Made by a program: the position numbers and the translations under genes. Positions 55,401 through 63,284 of a DNA stretch of 64,000 nt are shown here, piece after piece. The stretch lies in assembly GCA_028869255.1 (NCBI GenBank), contig CP110972.1, positions 2,051,001 through 2,115,000 of the forward strand. The letters run 5' to 3'. The stretch is from Pseudomonas poae. Its GTDB lineage: Bacteria > Pseudomonadota > Gammaproteobacteria > Pseudomonadales > Pseudomonadaceae. The notes beneath the pieces were generated by a model, which worked only from the letters and a program-made list of their open reading frames with translations, did not search any database and had not been told where the DNA came from. How positions within the stretch are numbered: the stretch's first letter is position 1; each line of letters begins with the position of its first letter.

Positions 55401-56098
55401 GCACGGGCTTGCGGCGCCAGGGGCACCACGCCGGTGGCCTGGTCTTGCAAGGCTTTATGGGCGTCGCGGGCGTCCTTGGCCTTGTCGAAGGCGCGGCGGC
55501 CGAGCTGGGTATACAGCGCGGTGTCGGTGAGTTTTTCCAGCAGTTCGCTGCGTTCGTTATCGTTGGCCTTGAGGAAGGCACTGAACTCGCTCTGCGCCAG
55601 CAAAACGGCGCGGGTGAACTGCTCGAAATTCAGGCCCAGGGCCAGTTCCAGCTGGGTCTTGTATTCGGTTTTCTGGCTGGCCAGCAGTTGGTCGCTGTCC
55701 AGGTCGATCAGGCTCTGGCGGCTGTTCTGCAACTTGCCGCTGGCCTTGTCGCGGGCGCGGTTGGCTTCCCAGCGTGCGCGGTAGCGACGCCCGCTGACGC
55801 CGACAAAATCCACCTCGGCATACCCGCCGCCGGTGCCGCGACGGACCAGGGTGCGTGGGTCGCCGATGGATATATCGGTATCGGCGTCCGGCATTTTCGC
55901 CTGGCCGGTGTCGCCCAGGCGTGGCACTGCACCAAACAGCGCCAGGCACAAGGCATCGAGCAAGGTACTTTTACCGGCGCCGGTCGGGCCGGTAATCGCA
56001 AACAACCCGGCGCTGGCCAGGGGCTCGGCGGTAAAGTCGATCTCGAACGGGCCGGCCAGCGAGGCGAGGTTTTTCAGGCGGATAGCAAGGATCTTCAT
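52460..56098 (-). CDS. sbcC: Exonuclease subunit SbcC (Rad50-like)
   Basis: A 1212-residue SMC-type ATPase. N-terminal Walker A GPTGAGKSTLLDAL (about 37-50); two long Gln/Glu/Leu-rich coiled coils (about 180-590 and 660-980) around a zinc hook CPVCGSHEH (about residue 597); C-terminal signature LSGGETF and Walker B ESLFIDEGFGSLD. With SbcD it opens DNA hairpins and processes broken ends. The coiled-coil region is extremely Gln-rich. It overlaps sbcD by four bases and the GST gene by four. Confidence 0.95.
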   Translation of the reverse strand: MKILAIRLKNLASLAGPFEIDFTAEPLASAGLFAITGPTGAGKSTLLDALCLALFGAVPRLGDTGQAKMPDADTDISIGDPRTLVRRGTGGGYAEVDFVGVSGRRYRARWEANRARDKASGKLQNSRQSLIDLDSDQLLASQKTEYKTQLELALGLNFEQFTRAVLLAQSEFSAFLKANDNERSELLEKLTDTALYTQLGRRAFDKAKDARDAHKALQDQATGVVPLAPQARAELDQQLAEAQLQLKTQQAQLKQLELQHTWLKELREWQERQQSATEQLQRAQADWDSQAPQRQDLSRLDQLAPQRHQFARQAELGTLLTPLAAQIQQHLEQQTALQARQEQAQQQQAAAQAALAEALKQQADAVPLLRQAFEEQSTLAHLTKDLARRSDDKQQQESACTDGQALLNGLLEKQAQVAGRLQRLAAELERSAAFAPLSDAWVAYRDRLQQLMLIGNRLNKGQAELPQLEQRATSAAEQFTQQREALDLLYQEAGAEPHAVAEQIQLLASLLQDNRKQQRAFEDLTRLWDSQQQLDQEAAKLTQKLAQAQQQREQLNQTGLQTKAELTVAEQTLTVTKQLLERQRLARSASVEELREQLQDDQPCPVCGSHEHPYHQPEALLQSLGRHDENEEAAAQKAVDTLKEKLTELRGEVGGLIAQQKEFLQQQELLSTQQQGLAPSLQAHPLSASLFNQEAAKRSAWLAQQLNQLTQSIGQDEQRQGALLNLQQNAGRLQQQLQAAQDASQQARQLLVDQQRELSNDRERLDEELQAFSGLLPAETLEGLRREPAATFMQLDQHVSQRLEQLGHQRDELAEQQERQQAIEKEQTHQQHRQQQLQALQQQVTDLATQQQAAEEKLSALLGEHASAEHWQLQLDHAVAHSRQSEADANQQLQDLRNALIQLAADLKAQQERQQALGAEQHSLNERLSEWRALHPELDDDGLTRLLAFDDNQVNELRQHLQHSEKAVEQAKVLLQERERLLAEHQNLHNGNLEAEELDSTLAALNQQLADGEKHCAELRARQSEDQRRQDANSALAEQIANAYDEWQRWARLNALIGSATGDTFRKIAQAYNLDLLVHHANVQLRQLVRRYRLKRGGSMLGLLVLDTEMGDELRSVHSLSGGETFLVSLALALGLASMASSTLKIESLFIDEGFGSLDPESLQLAMDALDGLQAQGRKVAVISHVQEMHERIPVQIQVKRQGNGLSTLEVK

Positions 56099-57336
56099 GG
56101 CTGTTGCTCCTCCTGTTGCACCCCCTGGAGCAGCACGGCGAAATCCTTCAAGGTCTGTTCATCCACTTCACTGCCGTAGCTGTCCTGCCAGGCGCGGCTG
56201 AACAGTTCCTGCGGGGTGAGCTGGTCCAGCTCGATCAGGCGTTCTTCGTTGTCATCTTCGCGACGGCCCTTGCCGGCGTATTCGGCGGCAATGCGCACCA
56301 GGCGCACGGCTTTGCCTTGCAGTGCAGTTTCGATTTGCTGGCGCAGGTCGGGTTGCGGCTCGTCGAGGCGCACGCGCACTTCCAGCCAGGGGTGGCGCTG
56401 GGTTTCGGCCAGCAGGTCGACGTCGGGCAACTCGGCCAGCGCCTTGAGAATATCCGCCAGCGGTGCGGCGTCCAGGCGTTGCAGGTCGACCGAACGGGGG
56501 ATCAGGATCGGTTCGACACCCACCAGGCATTGGCCCTGGAAGGTCACATCGAGAATCTGGTGCTTGTAGCCGATTTCGGAAAATGACAGCGGAATCGGTG
56601 AGCCACTGTAGCGAATACGCTCCTCGCCATTCACCCGTTGCGGCTTGTGCAGGTGGCCAAGGGCGACATAACCCACGCTGGCATCGAACAGGCTGGCGGG
56701 CAGCGCCTCGGCATTACCGATGATCAGGCTGCGCTCGGAATCTTCCGACACCGAACCACCGGCCATGTGCGCATGGCTGATGGCGATCAGCGCCTGGCCT
56801 TTTTTGCGTTTGGCATTCGCGGCAGCGATCAGCCTTTCATGCACTTGGCCAATGCCACGCAGGTAATCGTCGCCCAGGTGCGCGCCGGTGACTTCCGCCG
56901 GGCGCAAAAACGGCAGTGCCAGGCACCAGGCGGCGATTTTGCCCTTGGCATCGGGCAACGGGATAAGCAGGCGCTCGGCATCCAGTTGGCCATCGTCCAG
57001 CCACAGCACGCGGCCCAGCGCATGGGTGCGCAGGCGGCGCATCAACGGCGCAGGCAATTCGATACGCGAGCCGGAGTCGTGGTTGCCGGCGATCATCACA
57101 ATCGTCAGTTTGGGGTTCTGTTCGTGGGCGCTGATGATGAAGTCATACAGCCGCTCTTGGGCCTTGAGCGGCGGGTTGACCGTGTCGAAGATATCGCCGG
57201 CGATCAGCAGCACATCCGGGCGCTGGGCGTTTAATTGGCCCAGCAGCCACTCAAGGAAACAAGCGTGTTCGAAGTCGCGTTCCTGGCCATGCAGGTTTTG
57301 GCCGAGGTGCCAGTCGGAGGTGTGAAACAGACGCAA
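56095..57336 (-). CDS. sbcD: Exonuclease subunit SbcD (Mre11-like)
   Basis: A 413-residue metallophosphoesterase nuclease. The motifs TSDWHLGQ (about 7-14), GDIFDT (about 47), GNHDSG (about 84), ISHAHMAGG and ALGHLH appear in order with the usual histidine and aspartate ligands. It forms the SbcCD hairpin nuclease with the next gene, to which it is coupled (ATGA overlap). It opens the sbcD-sbcC-GST operon; a REPIN lies upstream. Confidence 0.95.
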   Translation of the reverse strand: MRLFHTSDWHLGQNLHGQERDFEHACFLEWLLGQLNAQRPDVLLIAGDIFDTVNPPLKAQERLYDFIISAHEQNPKLTIVMIAGNHDSGSRIELPAPLMRRLRTHALGRVLWLDDGQLDAERLLIPLPDAKGKIAAWCLALPFLRPAEVTGAHLGDDYLRGIGQVHERLIAAANAKRKKGQALIAISHAHMAGGSVSEDSERSLIIGNAEALPASLFDASVGYVALGHLHKPQRVNGEERIRYSGSPIPLSFSEIGYKHQILDVTFQGQCLVGVEPILIPRSVDLQRLDAAPLADILKALAELPDVDLLAETQRHPWLEVRVRLDEPQPDLRQQIETALQGKAVRLVRIAAEYAGKGRREDDNEERLIELDQLTPQELFSRAWQDSYGSEVDEQTLKDFAVLLQGVQQEEQQP

Positions 57337-57434
57337 GGCGAACTCCGTGCAGAAGATGAAAAGGAGGGGAGTTTACCTGTAAAAGCCTGCGGCTAGCCTG
57401 AATGCTGTCCACTTTTAAGGCCAAACACTGTACC

Positions 57435-57540
57435 TGTGGCGAGTGGGCTTGCCCGCGTTGGGTCGCGAAGCGACCCCGTGCTTTGTTTAAAAGAATGGGA
57501 CTGCTACGCAGTCCAACGCGGGCAAGCCCGCTCGCCACAA
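57435..57540. repeat. REPIN upstream of sbcD
   Basis: Arms built on GGCGAGTGGGCTTGCCCGCG (left) and CGCGGGCAAGCCCGCTCGCC (right), with an inner GGTCGCGAAGCGACC hairpin. It fills most of the gap between sbcD and the DUF3077-like gene, which face opposite ways with respect to it: sbcD starts to the left, the small gene ends to the right. Confidence 0.83.
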
Positions 57541-57556
57541 CGGTGTGCTACAGGGA

Positions 57557-57841
57557 TTACGCGTTGTGCAGGCAGTTCAGTGCGCGGTCGGCCAGGGTTT
57601 TGGCATTGTTGATCAGGTGTTCGGTGGCGCCGGCCATGTGGCGCTCATTGCCGAGCAGCGCCTGGGTGGTGCCGGCGGCGGTGGCGGCTGCACAGCGCAG
57701 CAGGTCGCAGATCTGGGCGAGGGCGTCTTCGAAGCTGAGGTCCTGGTGCACGGAGAAAGGCGGTTGTGAGTCGGGTTTCAGGTAGTGGCTGAGGGCGCGC
57801 TCGAAGATTTCGCGGGGTGGGTCTGGGACGATTTTGTTCAT
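57557..57841 (-). CDS. DUF3077-like small protein under C4-like RNA
   Basis: A 94-residue protein (MNKIVPDPPREIFERAL ... DLSFEDALAQICDLLRCAAATA ...) of a Pseudomonas-restricted family that I place with DUF3077; the PDPP opening and EDAL...LLRCA block are its hallmarks. No signal peptide; function unknown. The ribosome site AGGAG (57854-57850 on this strand) lies eight bases before the ATG and is embedded in TAGTAGGA, complementary to a hairpin loop in the structured RNA upstream. Expression is therefore probably controlled at translation. Confidence 0.68.
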   Translation of the reverse strand: MNKIVPDPPREIFERALSHYLKPDSQPPFSVHQDLSFEDALAQICDLLRCAAATAAGTTQALLGNERHMAGATEHLINNAKTLADRALNCLHNA

Positions 57842-57850
57842 GAGTAAAGC

Positions 57851-57893
57851 TCCTACTAATAAGTTGGGGAGCCATCCTGTGCCGTTTCCACAC
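57851..57893 (-). promoter_or_regulatory. Target sites of the C4-like RNA at the DUF3077 ribosome site
   Basis: Read on the minus strand, the hairpin TGCCG-TGTGGAAA-CGGCA (57897-57880) is followed by UAGUAGGA (57858-57851) that includes the Shine-Dalgarno bases. The loop GUGGAAA can pair with UUUCCAC in the RNA junction (57930-57922), and UAGUAGGA with UCCUACUA in its P2 loop (57942-57935). Pairing would hide the ribosome site. Confidence 0.5.
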
Positions 57894-57902
57894 GGCAGAT
57901 TA

Positions 57903-57978
57903 GGTGGCAGCCATACGCGGGGTGGAAAACCGAGTAGTAGGACTCGGCCAGACCGAAGTCTGCCCGCGTACAGCCGCC
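57903..57978 (-). ncRNA. C4 antisense RNA-like three-way junction
   Basis: A closed multibranch fold: outer stem GGTGGC/GCCGCC (57903-57908 with 57973-57978, one G-T), stem TACGCGGG/CCCGCGTA (57914-57921 with 57963-57970), hairpin P2 CCGAGT-N6-ACTCGG (57930-57947), and hairpin P3 CAGAC/GTCTG (57949-57962). On the minus strand the P3 loop is a stable C(UUCG)G, so the minus strand, shared with the DUF3077-like gene, is probably the RNA. Two segments are complementary to the ribosome site region of that gene, the layout of phage P1 C4 RNA. The assignment to that class is inference. Confidence 0.55.
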
Positions 57979-58005
57979 ATTGAGCGTTTTCATACGATCA
58001 TGACG

Positions 58006-58030
58006 CCTACTAGTTCACAGGTTTCCACAC
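58006..58030 (-). promoter_or_regulatory. Upstream second copy of the C4-like target sites
   Basis: GTGTGGAAAC (58030-58021) followed by TAGTAGG (58012-58006) on the minus strand repeats, in the same order, the two sites found at the DUF3077 ribosome site. They could compete for the same antisense loop and act as a switch. A TCGCTG-N5-CAGCGA hairpin (58035-58051) lies just upstream. Confidence 0.38.
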
Positions 58031-58157
58031 CCGATCGCTGATATGCAGCGACGGAGCGAAGGCTAGCCAGTGAAATGAGCAGGCGCAAGCCCGTGGGATT
58101 GTCTAGGAAACTTCCCGCAAATTAAAGGGATAAGGATTGCTGGCGATGAGCTTTTTT

Positions 58158-58324
58158 GTGGCGAGCGGGCTTGCCCGCGTTGGGCTGCGAAGCGGCCCTA
58201 AACCGGTGATCGCGATTTGCCTGGATTAATGGGGTGGCTTTACTGGGGCTGCTTTGCAGCCCAACGCGGGCAAGCCCGCTCGCCACAACAAGCCCGCTCG
58301 CCACAACAAGCCTGCGAGACACAA
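58158..58324. repeat. REPIN with expanded 18-bp tail, second example
   Basis: Left arm GTGGCGAGCGGGCTTGCCCGCG from 58158, right arm from about 58263. The right end is repeated: CAAGCCCGCTCGCCACAA at 58271-58288 and 58289-58306, then a degenerate copy at 58307-58324. The unit is the same as in the REPIN at 51.8 kb. The element fills the gap between the C4-like RNA region and batD; nothing else was found in the rest of this 494-base gap. Confidence 0.84.
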
Positions 58325-58335
58325 AAGTCCATCGG

Positions 58336-59976
58336 TTACTTAGGGTATAGAGGCGGCAAGCTGGTGGTATCCGTCGCCGGGTCTTGCTCGCGCTCGGCCA
58401 CTGGAATGGCCTTGACTGCACGCCACAGGTCTTCGCCCAGCCAGTACTGGCCGCTCTCGCTGTACAGCGCACCGTTCAGCCCGTCCAGGGCGTCGGACAA
58501 CGGCACAAACCGTGCGGCCATGTCGGCCAGGGTTTCCGGTTGCTGGCGCGCCCACGCATCCAGTGCCTGGCGGGTGGCCTGGGGGTCGTTGGCCTGGGTG
58601 GCGCGCTTGAGGTCGTCGAGCAGGCTGCGCGGGCTCGGGCCGGTTTGCGCGGCGCGCAGCACCGCCGGTTGCCAGCGCGCACGCCACCACAGGCCGAAGC
58701 CAAGCAGGGTGGTGCAGGCCAGCATCAAGGTGCTGAGCTGCCATAGCCACAGGCGGCTGTCGTCGGGGGCGGTGATGATGGTGGGGGTGGCCGGGGTGTC
58801 CACCACCAGGCTCGGGTTGTTCGCCACTTGCAGGGTGCGGGCCGGCAGGCTGGTGCGCTCCAGGTGGTCTTCGTGGGTGTTCCACCACAGCACTTCCACG
58901 GCGGGCAGTTCCAGCGCGCCGATGCGGGTGGGCACCAGCGCTTCGCGGTCTTCGCGGCTGCCGATCAGGCCGCGATCATTGCTCTGGTTGCCGAGCACCG
59001 GCTGGTCCGGATAACGGCGCAGGCCATTGATGTCGGTGCTGGGCAGGGCCGGCAGTTGCGCGCTGGACAAGCCCTCGGCCTTGATCGTCAGGCTGCGGGT
59101 CAGCGAGTCACCGACCTGCACGTGGTCGGGCACCGGGTTCCAGTTTTCGCTCAGGGTCAGGCTGCGCGCCGGTAGCCAGGGGGCGTCGGCGGGGTACAGC
59201 TCCGGCTTGGGCTTGACCGTGAGTTGCAAGGGCGCGGAGCTGACGTGAATCAGCTTGCCCGGCTTGGTGCCTTGCAGCGTGTTCTCTTGTGGCGGGCGCG
59301 ACTCCACCAGCGTGGCGCTGAAGGTTTGCGTGGGAATGTCCAGGCTGCCGCTGTGCTGCGGGTAGATCGCGTAGCGGGTTTCGATCACGCCGTGGCGGAT
59401 GCTGTTGATGACTTTTTCATAGGTGCGCGACTCGCCCAACTGCTCCACGCGCGCATCCGGGATCTGCAAGGGCGTGAGGCTGCTGTCGTCATACAGCGAC
59501 ACCGAGTGGTACACGCGCACCGTCAGCAACGCCTGAGCCTGCACATACACGGTGCTCTGATCGAGGTTGGCTTCGACAAACACCGGGGCCAGTTCCGCGC
59601 TGGTGTTCTGGCTGGCGGTTTCCACCACTTGCAGGCTGATTGGCTGGGTCTTGTAGTCGCCCACTTGCAGCGGCGGGATGACCACAGTGCCGTTCTGCCG
59701 GGGCAACAAGGTGATGATCCAGCGCGTGGTGGCATGGTTATCGCCGCCCAGGGTGGTGAGCTGGTTGAGCTGGCGCGTGCCGCTGACTTCGAACTGCGCG
59801 TCCAGCGGCGACAGGTCGGGCTTGCCGAACTGGGTGACGTCGCTGGATTCCACCGTCAGCTCTACCGTTTCGCCGGAATTGAGGCGGCTGCGGTCGACAC
59901 TGGCGGTCAGGGTCGCCGCCTGGGCGTGGCCTGCCGACAACGCGAGCAAAAGCAGTAGGGTGGTGCGGCGGCTCAT
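58336..59976 (-). CDS. batD: BatD-like protein
   Basis: A 546-residue exported membrane protein: signal peptide MSRRTTLLLLLALSAGHAQA, a periplasmic region of beta domains (VELTVESSD, LPRQNGTVVIPPLQVG, typical of BatD), one membrane helix near residue 433 (LSTLMLACTTLLGFGLWW) and a short cytoplasmic tail. ATG 59976 has AGGACA upstream; a longer frame from 60063 would lose the signal peptide. It is the last gene of the Bat operon and probably works with the VWA proteins in envelope stress tolerance, as in Bacteroides Bat systems. Confidence 0.85.
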   Translation of the reverse strand: MSRRTTLLLLLALSAGHAQAATLTASVDRSRLNSGETVELTVESSDVTQFGKPDLSPLDAQFEVSGTRQLNQLTTLGGDNHATTRWIITLLPRQNGTVVIPPLQVGDYKTQPISLQVVETASQNTSAELAPVFVEANLDQSTVYVQAQALLTVRVYHSVSLYDDSSLTPLQIPDARVEQLGESRTYEKVINSIRHGVIETRYAIYPQHSGSLDIPTQTFSATLVESRPPQENTLQGTKPGKLIHVSSAPLQLTVKPKPELYPADAPWLPARSLTLSENWNPVPDHVQVGDSLTRSLTIKAEGLSSAQLPALPSTDINGLRRYPDQPVLGNQSNDRGLIGSREDREALVPTRIGALELPAVEVLWWNTHEDHLERTSLPARTLQVANNPSLVVDTPATPTIITAPDDSRLWLWQLSTLMLACTTLLGFGLWWRARWQPAVLRAAQTGPSPRSLLDDLKRATQANDPQATRQALDAWARQQPETLADMAARFVPLSDALDGLNGALYSESGQYWLGEDLWRAVKAIPVAEREQDPATDTTSLPPLYPK

Positions 59977-61712
59977 CGAGTCTTGTCCTGATGTTGTTGC
60001 TGTTCGTACCAGAATTTGCGTCGCAGCAGTTCGCCGGGGTTGTCCGGGATCTCCCGCAGCCATTGTTCCAGGGCCTGGCGGTGTTCACCGTCGAGGCTGG
60101 CGTCGGTGGGGCGCAGCGGCGGGGTGGTGGTTTGCTCATCCCCAAGCTCGCTGCCCGGTACTTCATTGCCGCCGCTTTGCGGTGTGCTGCCGGGTTTGGT
60201 CTCGCCGGTACCGGCTTCGCTCTGGCCCTGGGATGACTGTTCACCGCCCGCTGCATTTTGCCCGCTGGCGCCCGGTTGCGCAGTTTGGCCGGGTTGGGTG
60301 GTTTCGTCATCCTCGTTTTTTGCCGGTTTTTCGGGCTCGGGCTGCGCCTGTTGCTGCAATAAGGTTTCCACCAGGGCTTTGTTTTTCAGGGCCGGCTGCA
60401 AGTCGGGCTGGGCTTCCAGGGCTTGTTCGTAGGCGTCGATTGCGGCTTCCAATTCGCCGGATTTAGCCAGGGCGTTTCCGCGATTGTAGTGGGAATAGGC
60501 GTCATTGCCCTCGGCAAAACGCTTGATGGCGTCGGCGTAGTTGCCCGCTTCATACAGCGCCACGCCTTGCCATTGCGGGTCTTCGAAGTGTTCGGCGGCC
60601 TCGGCCGGGCGTTTTTTCTTGAGCAGGTATTGGCCCTGCTGGTCGGGGCGCAGCCACAGGTCTTGCAGGCCGAAGGCGTAGCTGGGCTGCGGCGCAGCCA
60701 TCAACAACAGGGGAAGGCAAAACAGCCAGCCACGGCGCGCGGCGCAGGCGGCCAGCAACAACAGCGGCAGAAGCAGCCAGTAACCCTGATCGGCCCAGGT
60801 ATCGAGGTGCAGCAGTTGGCCGTCATTGCGCAGGGCTTGCGGGGTGTCCAACACGCCGAGTTGGCGCAGGTCTTTGTCGTCGAGGCGCGCAGCCCGGTAA
60901 CGGCCACCCATTTCGCTGGCGAAAGCTTTGAGCGTCGGGCTGTCGAGGCGCGGCACCAGGATCGCGCCTTGTTCATCCTTGAGGAATTCGCCGCTCTCCT
61001 GGGTTACCGGGGTGCCCTCGCGGCTGCCGATGCCGAGGATCGACAGACTCGGCGCCTGCGCACTTTGCAGCACCAGGCGAATGCCTTGGCGTTCCTGCTT
61101 GGACAGCGAGGAGCCGATCAGCAGCAGGCGGCCCTGGCCCAGGCCACCGTGCTTGAGCAAGCCCAGGGCTTTTTCCACCGCGAGGTCGGCGCGGTGGCCG
61201 GGCTCGGGCATCAGCGAGGGACGCAGGGCTTCGAGCAGGTTGCGGCTGGTGGCCAGGTCGTCCGACAGCGGCACCAAGGTGTGGGCGCTGCCCGCGTACA
61301 CGATGATGGCGGTTTGCGCATCGGTGCGCGCCTGCAACAGGTCATACAGCTTGCGCCGCGCTTGCTCCAAGCGGTTGGGCGGGCTGTCGGTGGCGAGCAT
61401 TTCCGGGGTCAGCTCCAGCAACACCACCAGCGGGTCGGAGGGCTTCTGGCTGGACTGCTCGACTCTTTGCCAGCTGGGGCCGAGCAGCGCGAGTACGGCC
61501 AACAGCCAGGCAATACCGAGCACCACCCACGGCGCTTTGCTTTCGCGGCCGTTGCCGCCACTGAGCAGCACCGCGTGAAAGGCCGGCGGCAGGATCACCT
61601 GCCAGCGCCCGGCGCGCTTTTGCCGATGCCACAGCTGCCACAGCAACCAGCCGAGCAACGGCAGCAGCAACAGCCACCCGGGGCGGAACCAGTGCGGCCA
61701 CAGGTCGATCAT
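59973..61712 (-). CDS. batB: VWA-TPR protein (BatB/BatC fusion)
   Basis: A 579-residue membrane protein: two N-terminal helices (about 8-30 and 55-75), a von Willebrand A domain (about 85-290), two more helices (about 307-340), TPR repeats (about 375-460, DAYSHYNRGNALAKSGE) and a Gln/Glu/Gly-rich low-complexity tail. BatB and BatC are separate genes in Bacteroides but fused in pseudomonads. The VWA start has LELTPEML where BatA has DVSGS, so the metal-binding site looks degenerate. It overlaps batA and batD by four bases each. Confidence 0.86.
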   Translation of the reverse strand: MIDLWPHWFRPGWLLLLPLLGWLLWQLWHRQKRAGRWQVILPPAFHAVLLSGGNGRESKAPWVVLGIAWLLAVLALLGPSWQRVEQSSQKPSDPLVVLLELTPEMLATDSPPNRLEQARRKLYDLLQARTDAQTAIIVYAGSAHTLVPLSDDLATSRNLLEALRPSLMPEPGHRADLAVEKALGLLKHGGLGQGRLLLIGSSLSKQERQGIRLVLQSAQAPSLSILGIGSREGTPVTQESGEFLKDEQGAILVPRLDSPTLKAFASEMGGRYRAARLDDKDLRQLGVLDTPQALRNDGQLLHLDTWADQGYWLLLPLLLLAACAARRGWLFCLPLLLMAAPQPSYAFGLQDLWLRPDQQGQYLLKKKRPAEAAEHFEDPQWQGVALYEAGNYADAIKRFAEGNDAYSHYNRGNALAKSGELEAAIDAYEQALEAQPDLQPALKNKALVETLLQQQAQPEPEKPAKNEDDETTQPGQTAQPGASGQNAAGGEQSSQGQSEAGTGETKPGSTPQSGGNEVPGSELGDEQTTTPPLRPTDASLDGEHRQALEQWLREIPDNPGELLRRKFWYEQQQHQDKTR

Positions 61713-62797
61713 CGACGCCTCCGCAAACGCAGGCGTTTGAGGCGCTGGCGCCATTGCGGGTGTTGTTGCAGGAAAATCCCCTTGCTGGTCAGTTTGTTGA
61801 ACAGCCGTTGCAACGCGTTGTTCGGCCAGCGTTCCTGGATCACCAGCAACATGCTCAACACCAGCGCCAACGCCAGCGGCGCGCTGTACAGCGCCTGGGC
61901 CGGGCGGGCCTGGGTCGGTTGTTGTTCCACCGGTTCAAGCTGGTCGAGGGTTTGCTTGATCGCTTGCAGCTCGTTGCCATCGCGGGCGCGAAAGTATTGC
62001 CCGCCGGTGGCCTCGGCAATCGCCTTGAGGGCAGGTTCGTCCAGATCCAAACTCGGGTTAACCCCCAGGATGCCCAGCGAGCCGGTTTGCTCGGGGTCGG
62101 CGCCGATGCCGATCGGGTAGATTTTCACGCCTTCTTCGGCGGCCAGGCGTGCGGCGGTCAGCGGGTCGATCTGCCCGGCGTTGTTGGCGCCGTCGGTAAC
62201 CAGGATCAGCACGCGGCTTTGCGCCGGGCGCTGGCGCAGGCGCTTCAAAGCTAGGCCGATGGCGTCGCCGATGGCGGTGTTTTTGCCGGCGATGCCGATG
62301 CGCGCTTCATCGAGCCAGGTGCGCACGGTGCGCCGGTCGAAGGTCAGCGGCGCTTGCAGGTACGCCTGGCTGCCGAACAGGATCAGGCCCACGCGGTCAC
62401 CTTCGCGGCCTTCGAGGAAGTCACCGAGCAAATGCTGTACCAGGTTCAAGCGGCTGACGTCCTCGTCCTGCCAGTGCATATCGGGAAAGTCCATGGAGCC
62501 GGACACGTCCACCGCCACCAGCAGGTCGCGGCCACTGGCGGCAATCGGCAGTGGTTCACCAAGCCATTCCGGGCGGGCGGCGGCGGTCAACAGCAGCAGC
62601 CACAACACCACGAACGGCGCTTGCTGGCGCCAGCCCGGCAGGTTCACCCGGGCGCGGCGGCGGGCCAGGCCCTCGAGGTCGCTGAGGTAGCTGACCTTGA
62701 GCGCAGGCTCGCCGCTGTCGGCCACCGGCAAAATAAGCCGCATCAACCAGGGCAATGGCAACAGGGCGAAGATCCACGGCCAGGCGAACTCAAACAT
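61709..62797 (-). CDS. batA: VWA-domain protein BatA
   Basis: A 362-residue membrane protein: N-terminal helices (about 5-25 and 60-80), a von Willebrand A domain with intact metal site VDVSGSMDF (about 94-102) and later DGANNAG, and a C-terminal helix (about 310-330). The complete DxSxS motif contrasts with the degenerate one in the next gene. It stands between the DUF4381 and VWA-TPR genes and overlaps both. Likely docks other Bat proteins or the MoxR ATPase expected outside the window. Confidence 0.88.
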   Translation of the reverse strand: MFEFAWPWIFALLPLPWLMRLILPVADSGEPALKVSYLSDLEGLARRRARVNLPGWRQQAPFVVLWLLLLTAAARPEWLGEPLPIAASGRDLLVAVDVSGSMDFPDMHWQDEDVSRLNLVQHLLGDFLEGREGDRVGLILFGSQAYLQAPLTFDRRTVRTWLDEARIGIAGKNTAIGDAIGLALKRLRQRPAQSRVLILVTDGANNAGQIDPLTAARLAAEEGVKIYPIGIGADPEQTGSLGILGVNPSLDLDEPALKAIAEATGGQYFRARDGNELQAIKQTLDQLEPVEQQPTQARPAQALYSAPLALALVLSMLLVIQERWPNNALQRLFNKLTSKGIFLQQHPQWRQRLKRLRLRRRR

Positions 62798-63284
62798 GTT
62801 TGCGAATCCAGGTGTCGACGGCTTGGGTCAGCCCGGCGATGGCTTTGTCGTCGAGTTTGCATTCGGGCTTGTAGGCGCCTTCCACCAGCACCATCCAGCG
62901 CGTGAGGCCGGCGGCGGGGCAGCGGTTGTCGAGGAAGGCCAGCCATTTGCGCCCGTTGAGGGTGTGGCTCTGGCTGTAGGGGTAGTCGTTGCGGCACAGG
63001 CGCTTGAGCAGGCCGTTGAGTTGTTGCAGCCAGGCGCCAGCGGGTGCGCCGTCGTAGGGTTTGGGCATCAAGGCCAGCTCGGCCAGAGCGGCGATGCGCA
63101 ACGGGTCCAGCGGTTGTTCGGCGCGGGCCAATGGTCGGCGCGCGGGCAAAAAGCGCCGCAGGGACCACAGCCCCCAGCCCAGCAACGGAATCACCAGCAA
63201 CAACAGCCACCAACCCGGTGCAGGTGGCCAGAAGCCAATGGCCGGTGGGGCGATCAGCGGTTGCAGTTGGTCGAGGCTGCTCAT
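62790..63284 (-). CDS. DUF4381 family protein
   Basis: A 164-residue protein with one N-terminal membrane helix (about 22-43, PGWWLLLLVIPLLGWGLW) and a conserved cytoplasmic part (NGRKWLAFLD, LVEGAYKPE). This is DUF4381, found between the DUF58 and VWA genes of MoxR/Bat operons. It overlaps both neighbours (four and eight bases). Function unknown beyond association with this operon. Confidence 0.86.
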   Translation of the reverse strand: MSSLDQLQPLIAPPAIGFWPPAPGWWLLLLVIPLLGWGLWSLRRFLPARRPLARAEQPLDPLRIAALAELALMPKPYDGAPAGAWLQQLNGLLKRLCRNDYPYSQSHTLNGRKWLAFLDNRCPAAGLTRWMVLVEGAYKPECKLDDKAIAGLTQAVDTWIRKHV

